A stretch of DNA of 54,546 nucleotides from JAVBNW01 sp031551255 (GCA_031551255.1 JAVBNW010000012.1:1-54546); one strand, 5' to 3'. Shown: positions 13,678 to 23,224, counted from the stretch's first letter. Translations and numbers: made by a program. The notes: a model not told the origin generated them from the sequence alone.

Positions 13678-14391
13678 ATGAAGACGGTTACCGTGCGCCG
13701 AATTCTCACGTACTTCGCAGCGCTATGCTATGCGCTGTTCTTGTTCGTCGATTTTTTTATGCCGCAGGCATCGGGGGTTTCTTCGGGCCTGAAGTACGCC
13801 GGCCTTCTCGCCTGCGTAACCATCGCCATCGTCGGCGAGGACGGCATCCTGCGCTCAGCCATGCTTTTGACGGCCGCATGCGACTATCTATTGCTCTTTA
13901 CAAAAAGCTACGTGCCCGGCGTACTTGCGTTTGCGTGCGCGCAGGCCCTGCACGCGCACAGGCATGCTAAGCTTGCCGGCCTTTCCAGCGCGAAGACGGC
14001 GCTGCCCGCCTCAGGGGTTGCCGCCGCCGCATCGCTTGTGTATTACATTCTGACGAGAGACGCGCTTACCGCTGCCGCCGTCGCCTATGCCGTCATGCTT
14101 ATTATGGCAGGTGCGCTTTCCATCGCGGCGCTAGTGCGCGGCAAATGCGTATGGCGCCTCGCGGCATTTGCGTCGGGCGGCATGGTGCTGTTCGTGTTGT
14201 GCGATGCGAGCGTCGCGGCGTTCAACCTGGGCGTGCAGGCCGCCGCGCCGCTGATGTGGCTTTTCTACCTGCCTTCGCAATACCTGCTGGCGTCGAGCGG
14301 CAGAAAGGCCCCCGACGAGGCGCAAACAGAAATGCCGCCCGGCTGGCATATGCGCAGCGGGCGGCCAAGCAGGCGATCCCGGCATCCGTAG
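13678..14391 (+). CDS. YhhN/TMEM86-family membrane protein (lysoplasmalogenase-like)
   Basis: This is a 237-residue integral membrane protein with about seven or eight hydrophobic segments. The pattern ITYFAALCYALFLFVDF near the N-terminus, the short DYLLLF and the FVLCDASVAAFNL segment with its Asp agree with the YhhN/TMEM86 family, in which lysoplasmalogenases cleave the vinyl-ether bond of lysoplasmalogens; anaerobic Clostridia do make plasmalogens. Activity for this protein is inference. ATG at 13678 is the only good start, yet no ribosome site precedes it and a TATACT -10 ends only six bases upstream, so the mRNA may be leaderless. The gene is convergent with yebC. Confidence 0.75.
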   Translation: MKTVTVRRILTYFAALCYALFLFVDFFMPQASGVSSGLKYAGLLACVTIAIVGEDGILRSAMLLTAACDYLLLFTKSYVPGVLAFACAQALHAHRHAKLAGLSSAKTALPASGVAAAASLVYYILTRDALTAAAVAYAVMLIMAGALSIAALVRGKCVWRLAAFASGGMVLFVLCDASVAAFNLGVQAAAPLMWLFYLPSQYLLASSGRKAPDEAQTEMPPGWHMRSGRPSRRSRHP

Positions 14392-14409
14392 AGCGGGCTT
14401 AGTTCTCGC

Positions 14410-15147
14410 CTATTCTTCTTCCGGTTCCTCAGGCAGTTCGGCGTTGTGCCAAACCTCCTGTACGTCGTCCAAATCCTCGAGCATCTCCAGCATTTTTTCC
14501 ACCTGCTCAAGCGCCTCGCCCTCCGGGGCGACGGTGTTTTGCGGTACCATCTCGATTGCGGCGCTCGCAAATTCGTACTTGCCCTCGAGCGCCTCGCGCA
14601 CGGCGGAGAAGTCGTTGGGGTCGGTGGTGATCTCAAAGATGTCGCCAAGAAGCTCCACGTCGTCCGCGCCCGCCTCGATCGCGTCCAGCATCACCTGATC
14701 TTCCTCAAGCCCCGCGCTCTCGATCACCAGCACGCCCTTGCGGTCGAACATGTAGGCGACGCAGCCGCTGGAGCCCAACGAGCCGCCGCACTTGTCAAAC
14801 GCATGCCGCACCTCGGAAACCGTACGGTTGCGGTTGTCGCTGATGCAGCTGACGATCACCGCGACGCCCCCGACGCCGTAGCCTTCGTAATCGGTCTCTT
14901 CGTACGACACGCTGCCCAGTTCGCCGGCAGCCTTTTTGATAGAGCGGGCGATGTTGTCGTTGGGCATGTTGTTCGCCTTGGCCTTGGCCACCACATCGCG
15001 CAGCTTGCCGTTCTGGTTCGGGTCGCTTCCACCCTCGCGCACGGCGATCGCCAGCTCGCGGCCGATTTTCGTGAAGATCTTGCCACGTTGCGCGTCGGTC
15101 TTTTCTTTTTTATGCTTGATCGTGGACCATTTCGAGTGCCCGGACAT
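14410..15147 (-). CDS. yebC: YebC/PmpR-family protein
   Basis: This 245-residue protein belongs to the YebC/TACO1 family. The N-terminal signature MSGHSKWSTIKHKKEKTDAQRGKIFTKIGREL and the central DNKNRTV-like segment (CISDNRNRTVSEVRHAFDKCGG) are clear, and the acidic C-terminus is typical. Members were long annotated as transcriptional regulators; more recent work on relatives points to a role in translation of difficult (proline-rich) stretches. ATG at 15147 has GGAGGGATACC immediately upstream. It is monocistronic, with a TTGACA/TAGACT promoter at 15178-15207. Confidence 0.95.
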   Translation of the reverse strand: MSGHSKWSTIKHKKEKTDAQRGKIFTKIGRELAIAVREGGSDPNQNGKLRDVVAKAKANNMPNDNIARSIKKAAGELGSVSYEETDYEGYGVGGVAVIVSCISDNRNRTVSEVRHAFDKCGGSLGSSGCVAYMFDRKGVLVIESAGLEEDQVMLDAIEAGADDVELLGDIFEITTDPNDFSAVREALEGKYEFASAAIEMVPQNTVAPEGEALEQVEKMLEMLEDLDDVQEVWHNAELPEEPEEE

Positions 15148-15177
15148 GGTATCCCTCCAGATGTTGCGTTACACGTT

Positions 15178-15207
15178 AGTCTATCACATCCCCGCGCCGC
15201 GTGTCAA
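15178..15207 (-). promoter_or_regulatory. Promoter of yebC
   Basis: TTGACA (15202-15207), 18 bases, extended -10 TGA-TAGACT (TAGACT at 15178-15183) on the minus strand. The start codon follows about 30 bases later. Confidence 0.65.
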
Positions 15208-15218
15208 AACCGTGCCGC

Positions 15219-16187
15219 TCAGCAGCCGTAGTCCATCATGAAATATTGCCGCCCCGAATGCTCGCCGAGCACGGGGCAGATGTACACATACCCCGCCGGG
15301 CCTGAAGCCGTGGATGCCTCTTCCATCACTCCGTCGCCGTCCACGTCGATGAAGAACATGTCAAACGAGTTCCAACTTACCTCGTCCTCCCCCGGCTCCT
15401 GCTCCCACTCCTCCACCAACGCTCCGTTCACGGTCTTTCGAAACGCATACACATACATCTGTTCGCCGTCACCGTCATCGTATGCACGCCCCTCGTTAGC
15501 CTCGACATACAGGTATTCATAGCACACGACGGCACCCTTTCCGTCGATGTCCGCACTATACGTCATGCGCCCTTTGGCCTTAGAAAACTCCGTCGGCCTG
15601 GGCATCGCGTCGTGGCCCGCTTGTAGCGCTATTGCGAGCCCTCCCCTAAATTCGAGCGGCGGCACAAGGCGTGCCAGGATGAACAGGTCGTTGCCGCCTT
15701 CGCCGTACTCGAATTCTCCGATCGCCGCCGCGCCCTCGCGGCCATTGCGCGTATAGACCGTCACCCTATCGCCCTCGTCGATAACGGGCGTAGTAACGAC
15801 AGGCGTTTCGGGGTTGCCGAAAAAATCCTCAGTCAAAGTCTTGCCGGTTGGCTCAAACGGCATGCGCCCTTTTTGCATCCACCCATGCGCGGTTACGCAT
15901 CCCATCAACATCACCGCGTCCGGCCAGGCCTCGAACACGGCCATATCCCCGCGCACGGGCGGAGGGATGCCGTCATCTTCCTGCTCGCCTTCCGATTCGC
16001 CCTCCGGATCCACGGCAAGCGCCTGAACAGGCGTGGACGAGGCTGCCAAAGAGGCCCGGGCCGAGCTGGGCGCGGAGCTTCGCAGCGCTGCCGAAGACGG
16101 CGAAACGTTCGCCGTGCGCGCGTCGCCGCAGCCCGGCAGCAATAGCGCCAACGCGAGAACAAGGATGGGCCCTATGGTTTTCTTCAT
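15219..16187 (-). CDS. Secreted lipoprotein, function unknown
   Basis: This 322-residue protein begins with a lipoprotein signal peptide: MKK, a hydrophobic core and the lipobox LPGC, so Cys about residue 20 would be lipidated and the protein held at the outer face of the membrane. A Ser/Ala-rich linker (about 25-60) leads to a globular domain with FFNP-like, GDRVTVYTRNG and FFIDVDGDGVMEEAS segments. The last, rich in Asp/Gly, resembles a calcium-binding or FG-GAP-like turn, but I do not recognise a family. ATG at 16187 (GGGAG upstream) lies four bases after the oxidoreductase stop, so it is the distal gene of the sugar cluster. Confidence 0.7.
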   Translation of the reverse strand: MKKTIGPILVLALALLLPGCGDARTANVSPSSAALRSSAPSSARASLAASSTPVQALAVDPEGESEGEQEDDGIPPPVRGDMAVFEAWPDAVMLMGCVTAHGWMQKGRMPFEPTGKTLTEDFFGNPETPVVTTPVIDEGDRVTVYTRNGREGAAAIGEFEYGEGGNDLFILARLVPPLEFRGGLAIALQAGHDAMPRPTEFSKAKGRMTYSADIDGKGAVVCYEYLYVEANEGRAYDDGDGEQMYVYAFRKTVNGALVEEWEQEPGEDEVSWNSFDMFFIDVDGDGVMEEASTASGPAGYVYICPVLGEHSGRQYFMMDYGC

Positions 16188-16191
16188 GCCG

Positions 16192-17166
16192 CTACTCCCG
16201 CACATATCGCGCGGCGCGGCGCGCGATGCATTCGGCGATGTGCACCGAATCGAGTGCGGAGAGGATATCGTTGGGCGAATGCTTCCCGCTTTGCGCATGC
16301 GCGCAAAATGCCTCCATCTGCTTAAGAAAGCCGTTGGTTTCAAACATCTCGCCTCGGCCGCCGGGCGCTTCCTCCTTGAGCGAATCGCCCTCGAACAGCC
16401 TTATATAGCCCGGCGTGTCGGAGCCGTTCCATATGGGCAGCGCCGATTCGAGCGTATAGTCGAGGCCGGAAATGAGCAGCCGCTCGTGCACCCGGCCGGA
16501 CGCGACCACGAAGGAAAGCCGCGCCGTCGCGCCGGAAACAAAGACCGCATCCATGAAGATGTGCGCCACGCCCTCGCCGAGCGCGGGCAAATCCTGATAC
16601 GAAAAATCCACGCGCGCATACGGAGAACCCGCCAGAAAAGAGACGAGATCCACGCCGTGTATGGCGGTTGCGTGAAAGTAGCTTTCGGTGCGCAGCACGC
16701 GGTACATCGAATAATCGATATGAACCGGCGGCCTCGCCGCCAATCTGCGCTCAAGCTCCAGCACGAGCGGCATGTGGCGGCGGTTGAACGCTACGGCGTT
16801 CACCACGCCGCTCTCCTTTGCCGCATCGGCGATGGGCATGCACTTTGCAAGCGTCTCGGCGGGCGGCTTTTCTACTAAAAAGGGAACGCCCACCCGCGCG
16901 ACGTCGCACGCGATGGAGGGCGTAACGATATACGGCGTGGCGATCAGCACGCCGCCGGGCCTTTCTCTTTTCAGCATATCGGCGTAATCGGTATACGCCA
17001 CCCCAAACCCGCCCTTTTCGCGGAAGGCCTCGGCCTTTGCGGCATCCACATCGCAGCAGCCCGCCAAAGCCGGGCCGCCGGGCCTGGCGGCCAACGCCTT
17101 CAGCGCGGGCAGATGGCAGCGCGTCGCGTGATCCCCACAGCCGATCACGCATAGTTTGATGCCCAT
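16192..17166 (-). CDS. Gfo/Idh/MocA-family oxidoreductase
   Basis: This is a 324-residue NAD(P)-dependent dehydrogenase of the Gfo/Idh/MocA family. The Rossmann fold starts with IKLCVIGCGDHATRCHLPAL (about residues 3-22), followed by the CCDVDAAKAEAF cofactor-selecting strand and the EKPPAETL motif containing the catalytic Lys. The C-terminal domain is the usual open beta-sheet (HGVDLVSFLAG). Substrates are typically sugars, inositols or sugar acids; context (xylulokinase, rhamnosidase) favours a sugar or aldonate. ATG at 17166 follows AAGGAGGGTGTGC; a GTG two codons earlier is too close to the ribosome site. It is followed by the lipoprotein gene. Confidence 0.9.
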   Translation of the reverse strand: MGIKLCVIGCGDHATRCHLPALKALAARPGGPALAGCCDVDAAKAEAFREKGGFGVAYTDYADMLKRERPGGVLIATPYIVTPSIACDVARVGVPFLVEKPPAETLAKCMPIADAAKESGVVNAVAFNRRHMPLVLELERRLAARPPVHIDYSMYRVLRTESYFHATAIHGVDLVSFLAGSPYARVDFSYQDLPALGEGVAHIFMDAVFVSGATARLSFVVASGRVHERLLISGLDYTLESALPIWNGSDTPGYIRLFEGDSLKEEAPGGRGEMFETNGFLKQMEAFCAHAQSGKHSPNDILSALDSVHIAECIARRAARYVRE

Positions 17167-17200
17167 GCACACCCTCCTTAAAAGAGCCCTCCATGCCGTT

Positions 17201-17683
17201 TTATGTTTTTAACGGCTTTCCCTGCGCGAGCAGCAAAAGCGCTTCGTCTGCCCGCTTTTTGCGTGTTTCCTCGCGCTTTGCCTGGGAAACCCACTGGCAG
17301 TATTCCCTCTTGCGGGAATAGCTCAGCGCGTCAAAATGCGCTTTCGCCGGCGCATCCTTCGCGAGCGCGTCGGCAAGCTCCAAAGGGGTGTCGACCGTCC
17401 GCTCTCGCTCGTCCCGCCGGATGCAGACGTTTAGGGCATCTCCCCTGCCCTTTTTAAGTTTTTCGCGGATGGACTTGAGCACGCCTATGCACGGCCCCGC
17501 CCCCATGTTCACGACGGAGCCCCTGTACGGCTCGCCGTCGAATGAGCACTCGACGGGGATGCGCCCCCCGCCGCCCAGCGCCTCGACGACGGAGGCGGGG
17601 ACGAGCACGAACGCCCCCGCCCCTCTCTCGTCGGATTGCACGATCGCGGCACTAAACTCTACCCAGCCGCCGTTTTCTACCAT
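17201..17683 (-). CDS. DUF1905/YdeI-type protein
   Basis: This 160-residue cytoplasmic protein has two parts. The N-terminal half (about residues 7-85) is a small beta-barrel of the DUF1905 type (FVLVPASVVEALGGGGRIPVECSFDG...RGSVVNMGAGPCIGV). The C-terminal part (about 100-155) matches the YdeI/OmpD-associated helical domain (DALAKDAPAKAHFDALSYSRKREYCQWVSQAKREETRKKR). Members are widespread in soil and gut bacteria without firm function, and some are annotated as bacteriocin-protection proteins. It overlaps the 3' end of xylB by seven bases, so translation is coupled to the kinase. Confidence 0.85.
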   Translation of the reverse strand: MVENGGWVEFSAAIVQSDERGAGAFVLVPASVVEALGGGGRIPVECSFDGEPYRGSVVNMGAGPCIGVLKSIREKLKKGRGDALNVCIRRDERERTVDTPLELADALAKDAPAKAHFDALSYSRKREYCQWVSQAKREETRKKRADEALLLLAQGKPLKT

Positions 17684-19212
17684 CGCTTTGCAAGCCTCTC
17701 GTGCATGGCGCCAAGCGCCGCGTGCATGTCGCCGTAGATGCCGTACATGTCTTCGTACACGGCTTTATTGGCGAGGTTAGGCAGGGTTTCGGTCTCTTCG
17801 TTAAGCACGGAAAGCGCCTCGTCGATATCTTGAAACGCGCCTACGCCCACGCCGGCCACCAACGCCGCGCCATAAGCCCCTCCCTCGCCGCTGCCGGATA
17901 CCGTGACGACCGGCAGGCCGTTTACATCCGCCAAAATACTGCGCCACAGCGGCGAGAGCGCGCCGCCGCCGGACACGATAATTTTATTGGGCTGGGTGGA
18001 GCCGGTCGCGCTGATTACATCGGCCACTTTTTTAAGGCTGTAGGTGACGCCCTCCATCACCGAGCGGGTCATGGTGGCGTGGGTATGATGCAGCCCCAGC
18101 CCCAGGAAACCCGCGCGAATCGTCGAATCGTAGTAGGGCGAGCGCTCGCCGCTGAGCCAGGGCAAGAAAAGCACGCCATCGGAACCGGGCGCCACGGCCT
18201 CGGCCTCGCGGCCGAGATAGTCGTAGATGTTCGTTCCCTGCGCGGCCGCCTTCGCCATTTCACTTTGGCACAGCGCATCGCGATACCAGCGGTACGCGCC
18301 GCCCGCCGAAAGCGTAACCCCCAGCGCCACCCACAGGCCCGGGGCATTGCCGCAGAAGATCTGCAAATCTCCGCCGCGGTTAAATCCGCACGCATACTGC
18401 CCCATCGCAACGTTGCCCGCCGTGCCGATTACGACGCCCAGCACGCCCGGGCGGATGATGCCGGTGCCGGTCGTCTGAATCACCGCGTCGCCGCCCCCGG
18501 CGGTGACGGGCAGCCCCTCGGGCAGGCCGGTAAGCGCCGCCGCCTCCTTCGAAACCGCGCCCACCACCGCGGTGGATTCGGTAAACGGCGCAAAGAGCTT
18601 GGCGTCCAGGCCGATTTTCGCGAGCAGCCCGTGCGCCCAGTCGCGCTTGGCAACATCGAAAAGCCCCGTGCCGCTGGCATCGGAAACCTCGGTGGCCAGC
18701 TGACCGCACAGCTTATAGCGCAGGTAATCCTTCGGGTTTACGATAATATCGGTCTTGGCGAAATTCTCGGGCTCCTCGTCGCGCATCCATAAAATTTTGC
18801 CGCCGGTGTAGCCGGTGAGCATGCGGTTGTTCGTCATGGACAGCAGTGCGTCGAGCCCACCGACCGCATCGGTCATAGCGTCGCACTGCGCCTGCGTGCG
18901 CTGATCGTTCCACAAAATGGCGGGCCTTACTACGTTTCGCGCCTTGTCGAGCGCCACCATGCCGTGCATCTGGCCGGAAAAGCCAACGCCGGCGATATCG
19001 GCCTTGTCAACGCCGCTCTTTTTCAGCAGCGCATTCGTCGCCTTGCAGCATGCCTGCCACCAATCCTCGGGGTTTTGTTCCGTCCAGCCGGGGCGCGGCG
19101 TGTACAGCGGGTATTCCTTCGTATCGGCGGCAAAAGGAAGCCCCTTTTCATCCACCAGAAGCGCCTTGAGCCCGGATGTCCCTACGTCGAGTCCCAACAG
19201 ATATCGTGCCAT
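17677..19212 (-). CDS. xylB: Xylulokinase
   Basis: This is a 511-residue FGGY-family kinase, best matched to xylulokinase, which phosphorylates D-xylulose to xylulose-5-phosphate for the pentose phosphate route. Markers are the N-terminal LGLDVGTSGLKALLVDEKG, the substrate-binding GFSGQMHGMVALD, the catalytic Asp region TAGGGDAVIQTTGTG and the C-terminal GGGALSPLWRSILADVNGLPV. Length is typical. ATG at 19212 has AGGAGGATACTGTT before it. No xylose isomerase (xylA) is adjacent; a xylose-isomerase-like TIM barrel at 38843 is too different to fill that role with confidence. Other FGGY substrates remain possible. Confidence 0.9.
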   Translation of the reverse strand: MARYLLGLDVGTSGLKALLVDEKGLPFAADTKEYPLYTPRPGWTEQNPEDWWQACCKATNALLKKSGVDKADIAGVGFSGQMHGMVALDKARNVVRPAILWNDQRTQAQCDAMTDAVGGLDALLSMTNNRMLTGYTGGKILWMRDEEPENFAKTDIIVNPKDYLRYKLCGQLATEVSDASGTGLFDVAKRDWAHGLLAKIGLDAKLFAPFTESTAVVGAVSKEAAALTGLPEGLPVTAGGGDAVIQTTGTGIIRPGVLGVVIGTAGNVAMGQYACGFNRGGDLQIFCGNAPGLWVALGVTLSAGGAYRWYRDALCQSEMAKAAAQGTNIYDYLGREAEAVAPGSDGVLFLPWLSGERSPYYDSTIRAGFLGLGLHHTHATMTRSVMEGVTYSLKKVADVISATGSTQPNKIIVSGGGALSPLWRSILADVNGLPVVTVSGSGEGGAYGAALVAGVGVGAFQDIDEALSVLNEETETLPNLANKAVYEDMYGIYGDMHAALGAMHERLAKRW

Positions 19213-19325
19213 AACAGTATCCTCCTACGAAAGCAAATGTTTTTAAAGCCCATTGCTCCGGCAACTACGTTGAGCGAAGTGCAACACATAAGGCCGCAAA
19301 AGATCCTCAAAGACGCCCGCCCGAG

Positions 19326-22300
19326 TTAATCAGGTTTGCCTAAAGTCTCTATCGACGGGCGCGTGAGAATGCCCACCCTCTTAAGCCGATACTCGTACGC
19401 CCACGAAGAGCCGGTGGTGCGCCACGCGTCCGGCCCAAACCATGTAAGCGCCTCATTTGCGTTGTGCAGCTGGCCAAACGCGTTGATCCTATTGCCAAAC
19501 AGCGTAAGGCCGATCGTATGCTTGCCCGCCTTAACGCCCTTGAACTTGAACGAATACGGCGCAAACACGATGCTTCCCACGCGCTTCCCATCAAGGCTCA
19601 CGCCCACGAGCGCGCCGCGGTAGTTAGGGGCGGTGATTCGCACATCGCCCTTGTGCGCAAGGTGAACGGGCAGCTTGTAGGTAATGTTCCCCGCGTAGAA
19701 GGGCAGGCCCTGCGACGTGATGTCCCCAAAACCCAGCTTGCGCACGGGGCGGATGATCGTCGCTCGGGCGCCTTCGATCTTAACGCCGAAATCCCCCAGC
19801 AGGTAGCACCACTCCACGTTGGTGCGGCGCCCGAACGGAATCGCAAGCTCAATGACGCTCTTGCCGGCGGGCAAGCGCGGCAGCGGCACGGTTTTGATGG
19901 ATTCATCGGTAAAGAATCCATCCACCTGCGAAGGCACGTGCTCACCATTGACGAAGACCTTCACGCACTCGGCGTCCTCCAGCGCCAGCTTCGCGCCGGA
20001 AACCTTCACCTTGCTGCGCACGGTGAAGCGTGCATAAAACGTATGGGCAACCGGCTCGTCCGGCACGACCCACGGCTGCGCGAACGCGTCGCGCCGCTGC
20101 GGCCAGCCCAGCCACTCGCGGCAGCGATTGTCGGCTCTGAGAAGCTCGTCCGCCCCCTGCCACTCGCCGTCGTTAAGCTTATATTCGGCGATATCCAGCA
20201 CCAGCACGTTCGGCTCATCAAGCACCACATCCACGCGGCTAAGATCCGGCAGCGGCTCGGCTTCGCCGCACACGGCAAAGGGCATAAGGCCCGTGGCGGG
20301 CTTCGCCTTGGCCGGGGAAAGCCTTACCAGCAGGCTGTCGTGCGCGTAGAAGCTGTGGTTGAGATATGTCCACCCACCCAAATGTTCGATGGCTTCCATG
20401 GGCGCAATCGCGCCGGAAACCGTGTCGTACAGCACAACATCCCACAGGCCGCGCAGTCTTAGCTCGATGTCCTCGCGCGGCAATACGTCGGGGTTGGCGG
20501 GCTTTTTGCCGTGGCACAAGAACAGCCATCTGTCCTCGCCATCTAAGCGCATCTGGTACAAAAGGCCGTCGGCCAGGCGGCCGCGATCGTCCCTGACCTC
20601 GATGTCGCGATAGGCTTTCACCGCGTCCAATACGCTCGCGCGGTCGTACGGTACGAGCCTGCCCTCCCGTTCAAGGGCCTTACCCGCTTCGTCAGGCTTC
20701 GCGTCGATGTACTTGGGCGCTTCGCCCAGCACAAGCAGTTCTCCGCCCTCCTGGGCAAATGCGCTTAAGCGGCTGAGCGTCGTGCCGCGTAGCGTTTCGC
20801 ACCAGGGCACGATCACACAGTCGTAGCTCATCTCGCCCACGGCAAGCGGCTTGCCGCCCGAGGGGCACTGCGCTGGAAACAGCGATTCGGCGATGAAGTC
20901 AAAATCCACCTGCCCAAACAGCAGCCACTGCGTGAGCTCCGAAAAGCGCCTGTCCATCTCCTCGCGCGCAAGGGCGGTCTGCTCGTTGGGGCCGAACTTG
21001 AGCCAGTAGCTCTCCACCGGGTGCACCACCGCCACGCGCACCTTGGCCTTGCCGCGCGTAAGCGCGGTGTTTAGGCGCGCGAAGTGGTTCTCGATAAGGG
21101 GATATTCTTCGTACCACGGGCTTTGGTAGCCGATGGCCGCGGGATAATCGCGCTTGGCCTCGCCGGCCATGGAGGCCCATGTAAGGTGCGGAACCCTCAC
21201 CGTAACGCCCAGCGCCGCCTGCCAATCGCCCTGCAGCTTGTGGCCGCGCAAGTCAAAATCCCAATTCGTTACGCCGTACAGCTCGCTAAGTACGCCCGGC
21301 CTGCCGTACTGGCGCGCGGCGGACTGGGCCTGCTTCGCGGTGGTGTACTCGCGCCAGTCGCACAGCATGTCGATGCCCGGCAGCTGGAACGCGCGGTAGG
21401 ATCGCATCGCGTCGCCGATGGCGGCGGTCTGCGAGGCAAGGGTAGGCTCTTCCATCATGTGCCCGGTGAGCATGATGCCGTTTTCTTCGCACCATGCGCC
21501 ACACTGATCGGCAAACGCCTGCGCAAACCGCTCGGCGATATGGTCGTGATAGCAGTAGCGCGCCAGCGAGGGCTCGCCGCCGGGCAGATCCCAAAACACC
21601 TCGGGCAGCGCGCTAAGGATGTCCGAGCCGTACGCCCTTTCAAACGTTTGGGCAAAGTCGCCTGTCCAGGGCAGCACGACGTCGGCCTTCTCCCCGGCAA
21701 AGGCGAGCTGCTTTTTGTGGGTGAACTGCGGCTCGTCGGTGAAGATTGCCGGGATCACGCCGCCGAAATCCTCGCCGACAACCTCTTTATAGCGATCGTG
21801 CGTCACCTTGATGAATTCGCGAACCGCCTCGGGGTTGAGCGTATCCAAATACGTCTGGTTATTATACCATGGGCTTTCCACGGCGGTCTCCAAATAGGCG
21901 TACCAATTGCCGCCCTCGGTCACGCGCTGATAGCCGGCCAAATAGCCGTCGTGATCGAGCTGGACGGCGTACTGCGCCAGCAGCGCGCCGTTTTCCGCCC
22001 GGCCGCCTACGCCGCGGCGCGCCGCCTTGGCCCCCGAACCGTACGGATGCGGCGTAAACAAAAGGTGCCGCGCGCGCAAGCGCTTGTCCTTGGTGACGAT
22101 GCCGCCCGCCGCGCCGGAGGGCCAGCGGTCCTCGTCGTAGAGCCACGCGAGCATGTTCTCCTTGCGAGCCTTCTCCACGCAGGCCTTTACCCGCGCCATG
22201 AACTCGTCGCTCAAGTAATCGGTCGCCATGCCGGAGCGCGAATGCATGTGAAAGCCTCCAAGGCCCATGCGCTTCATTTGATCGATCTCGCGCAGCAAAA

Positions 22301-22415
22301 GGTCGTCGGTCAGCTTGCAGTTCCATGCCCAGAACGGCGTCGCGCGATATTCGGCGGTTGGTTTTTCAAAAAGGCCTCTTTCCAGGGCAGGCTCTGTTTT
22401 TTTAGGATACAGCAC
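19326..22415 (-). CDS. GH106-like alpha-L-rhamnosidase
   Basis: This 1029-residue glycosidase resembles the GH106 alpha-L-rhamnosidase family (PF17132). The catalytic barrel starts with the diagnostic PFWAWNCKLTDDLLLREIDQMKRMGLGGFHMHSRSGM (about residues 27-63), then WLYDEDRWPSG, a metal/acid loop AIFTDEPQF and GHMMEEPTL. The C-terminal third is beta-sandwich (carbohydrate-binding) with a jelly-roll segment FYARFTVRSKVKV. No signal peptide is visible, so it acts in the cytoplasm on imported rhamnosides or oligosaccharides. The start is a GTG at 22413-22415 with GGAGAGGAGGGTCACC upstream. It heads the cluster that continues with xylB, 113 bases downstream. Confidence 0.85.
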   Translation of the reverse strand: MLYPKKTEPALERGLFEKPTAEYRATPFWAWNCKLTDDLLLREIDQMKRMGLGGFHMHSRSGMATDYLSDEFMARVKACVEKARKENMLAWLYDEDRWPSGAAGGIVTKDKRLRARHLLFTPHPYGSGAKAARRGVGGRAENGALLAQYAVQLDHDGYLAGYQRVTEGGNWYAYLETAVESPWYNNQTYLDTLNPEAVREFIKVTHDRYKEVVGEDFGGVIPAIFTDEPQFTHKKQLAFAGEKADVVLPWTGDFAQTFERAYGSDILSALPEVFWDLPGGEPSLARYCYHDHIAERFAQAFADQCGAWCEENGIMLTGHMMEEPTLASQTAAIGDAMRSYRAFQLPGIDMLCDWREYTTAKQAQSAARQYGRPGVLSELYGVTNWDFDLRGHKLQGDWQAALGVTVRVPHLTWASMAGEAKRDYPAAIGYQSPWYEEYPLIENHFARLNTALTRGKAKVRVAVVHPVESYWLKFGPNEQTALAREEMDRRFSELTQWLLFGQVDFDFIAESLFPAQCPSGGKPLAVGEMSYDCVIVPWCETLRGTTLSRLSAFAQEGGELLVLGEAPKYIDAKPDEAGKALEREGRLVPYDRASVLDAVKAYRDIEVRDDRGRLADGLLYQMRLDGEDRWLFLCHGKKPANPDVLPREDIELRLRGLWDVVLYDTVSGAIAPMEAIEHLGGWTYLNHSFYAHDSLLVRLSPAKAKPATGLMPFAVCGEAEPLPDLSRVDVVLDEPNVLVLDIAEYKLNDGEWQGADELLRADNRCREWLGWPQRRDAFAQPWVVPDEPVAHTFYARFTVRSKVKVSGAKLALEDAECVKVFVNGEHVPSQVDGFFTDESIKTVPLPRLPAGKSVIELAIPFGRRTNVEWCYLLGDFGVKIEGARATIIRPVRKLGFGDITSQGLPFYAGNITYKLPVHLAHKGDVRITAPNYRGALVGVSLDGKRVGSIVFAPYSFKFKGVKAGKHTIGLTLFGNRINAFGQLHNANEALTWFGPDAWRTTGSSWAYEYRLKRVGILTRPSIETLGKPD

Positions 22416-22617
22416 GGTGACCCTCCTCTCCTATCGGGGCAGCGCCTAAACACTAACATTTTATACGATGCTATTTTGCGTTCTCCTTCATTCTAGTCTG
22501 AGCAAATTTACCCGGATACATTCTATTCTACCGATGACCATAACCATATCGCCTCAAGGTTAAAACGCCGTTTGGGCTCCGCGCAATCTTTTCTCTCAAC
22601 CCAATGCCGTGGGCGTA

Positions 22618-23214
22618 TCACGCCTGCCGGTGAAGCGGCGCAAGCCCTTCTTCCAAGTTCGCCTTGAGCCAGGCGATGACGTCCGGATCCGAAAACGGAA
22701 CCCCTTCCAAAACCTCGCGCAGCACGCGGGTGTCAAGCTCGTACTCGCCCGCCCCCGTATGGTAGGTAAACACAAAATCCACGTGCTGGTTGGGCACGAT
22801 TAAAGACAGTGCCGTGCCCGCGATATCCCCCAGCGGCGGCCTGTCGATGTGCGCAAGCCCGAACGAGGCGGAGACTTCCGTCCCTTCGCCCAGCTTGGAG
22901 CGAATCGCGAACGTCCCCCCGGTCATATCGCATAATTGGCTTACGAACGGCAGCCCGAAGCCTACCTTGCGGGTGGTGCGGGTGGTGGTGAAAGGGTCGG
23001 TCACGCGGGCCAAAAAGTCTTCCGCCATGCCGCACCCGTCGTCTCTAATGGATAGGGAAAGAAGCTCCTCTTGTTCTGCAATGTCGATCTGAATCAGCTT
23101 CGCCCCCGCGGTCAGCGAATTCTGCGTAAGATCCAGCACGTTCAGCGAAAGCTCAAGCACGATAACCCTCCAAACGGAAGACGGATCTTCTCCTACAAAA
23201 TAAAGGTTTTCCAT
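22618..23214 (-). CDS. Histidine-kinase-type ATPase, last gene of the hydrogenase-like operon
   Basis: This 198-residue protein is an isolated HATPase_c domain: N-box ELSLNVLDLTQNSLTAGA, G1 box RDDGCGMAED, F-box/G2 region TRKVGFGLPFVSQLCDMTGG and terminal GEGTEVSASFGLAHID. There is no DHp helix with a phosphorylatable His and no sensor, so it may act as an ATP-dependent partner or anti-sigma-type kinase. A C-terminal tail of about 60 residues (VDFVFTYHTGAGEYELD) is specific to the gene's relatives next to Clostridial [Fe]-hydrogenases. The start is uncertain: ATG at 23214 lacks a clear ribosome site and translation is probably coupled to the PHP gene ending at 23225. Confidence 0.85.
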   Translation of the reverse strand: MENLYFVGEDPSSVWRVIVLELSLNVLDLTQNSLTAGAKLIQIDIAEQEELLSLSIRDDGCGMAEDFLARVTDPFTTTRTTRKVGFGLPFVSQLCDMTGGTFAIRSKLGEGTEVSASFGLAHIDRPPLGDIAGTALSLIVPNQHVDFVFTYHTGAGEYELDTRVLREVLEGVPFSDPDVIAWLKANLEEGLAPLHRQA

Positions 23215-23224
23215 CAACACGGCG

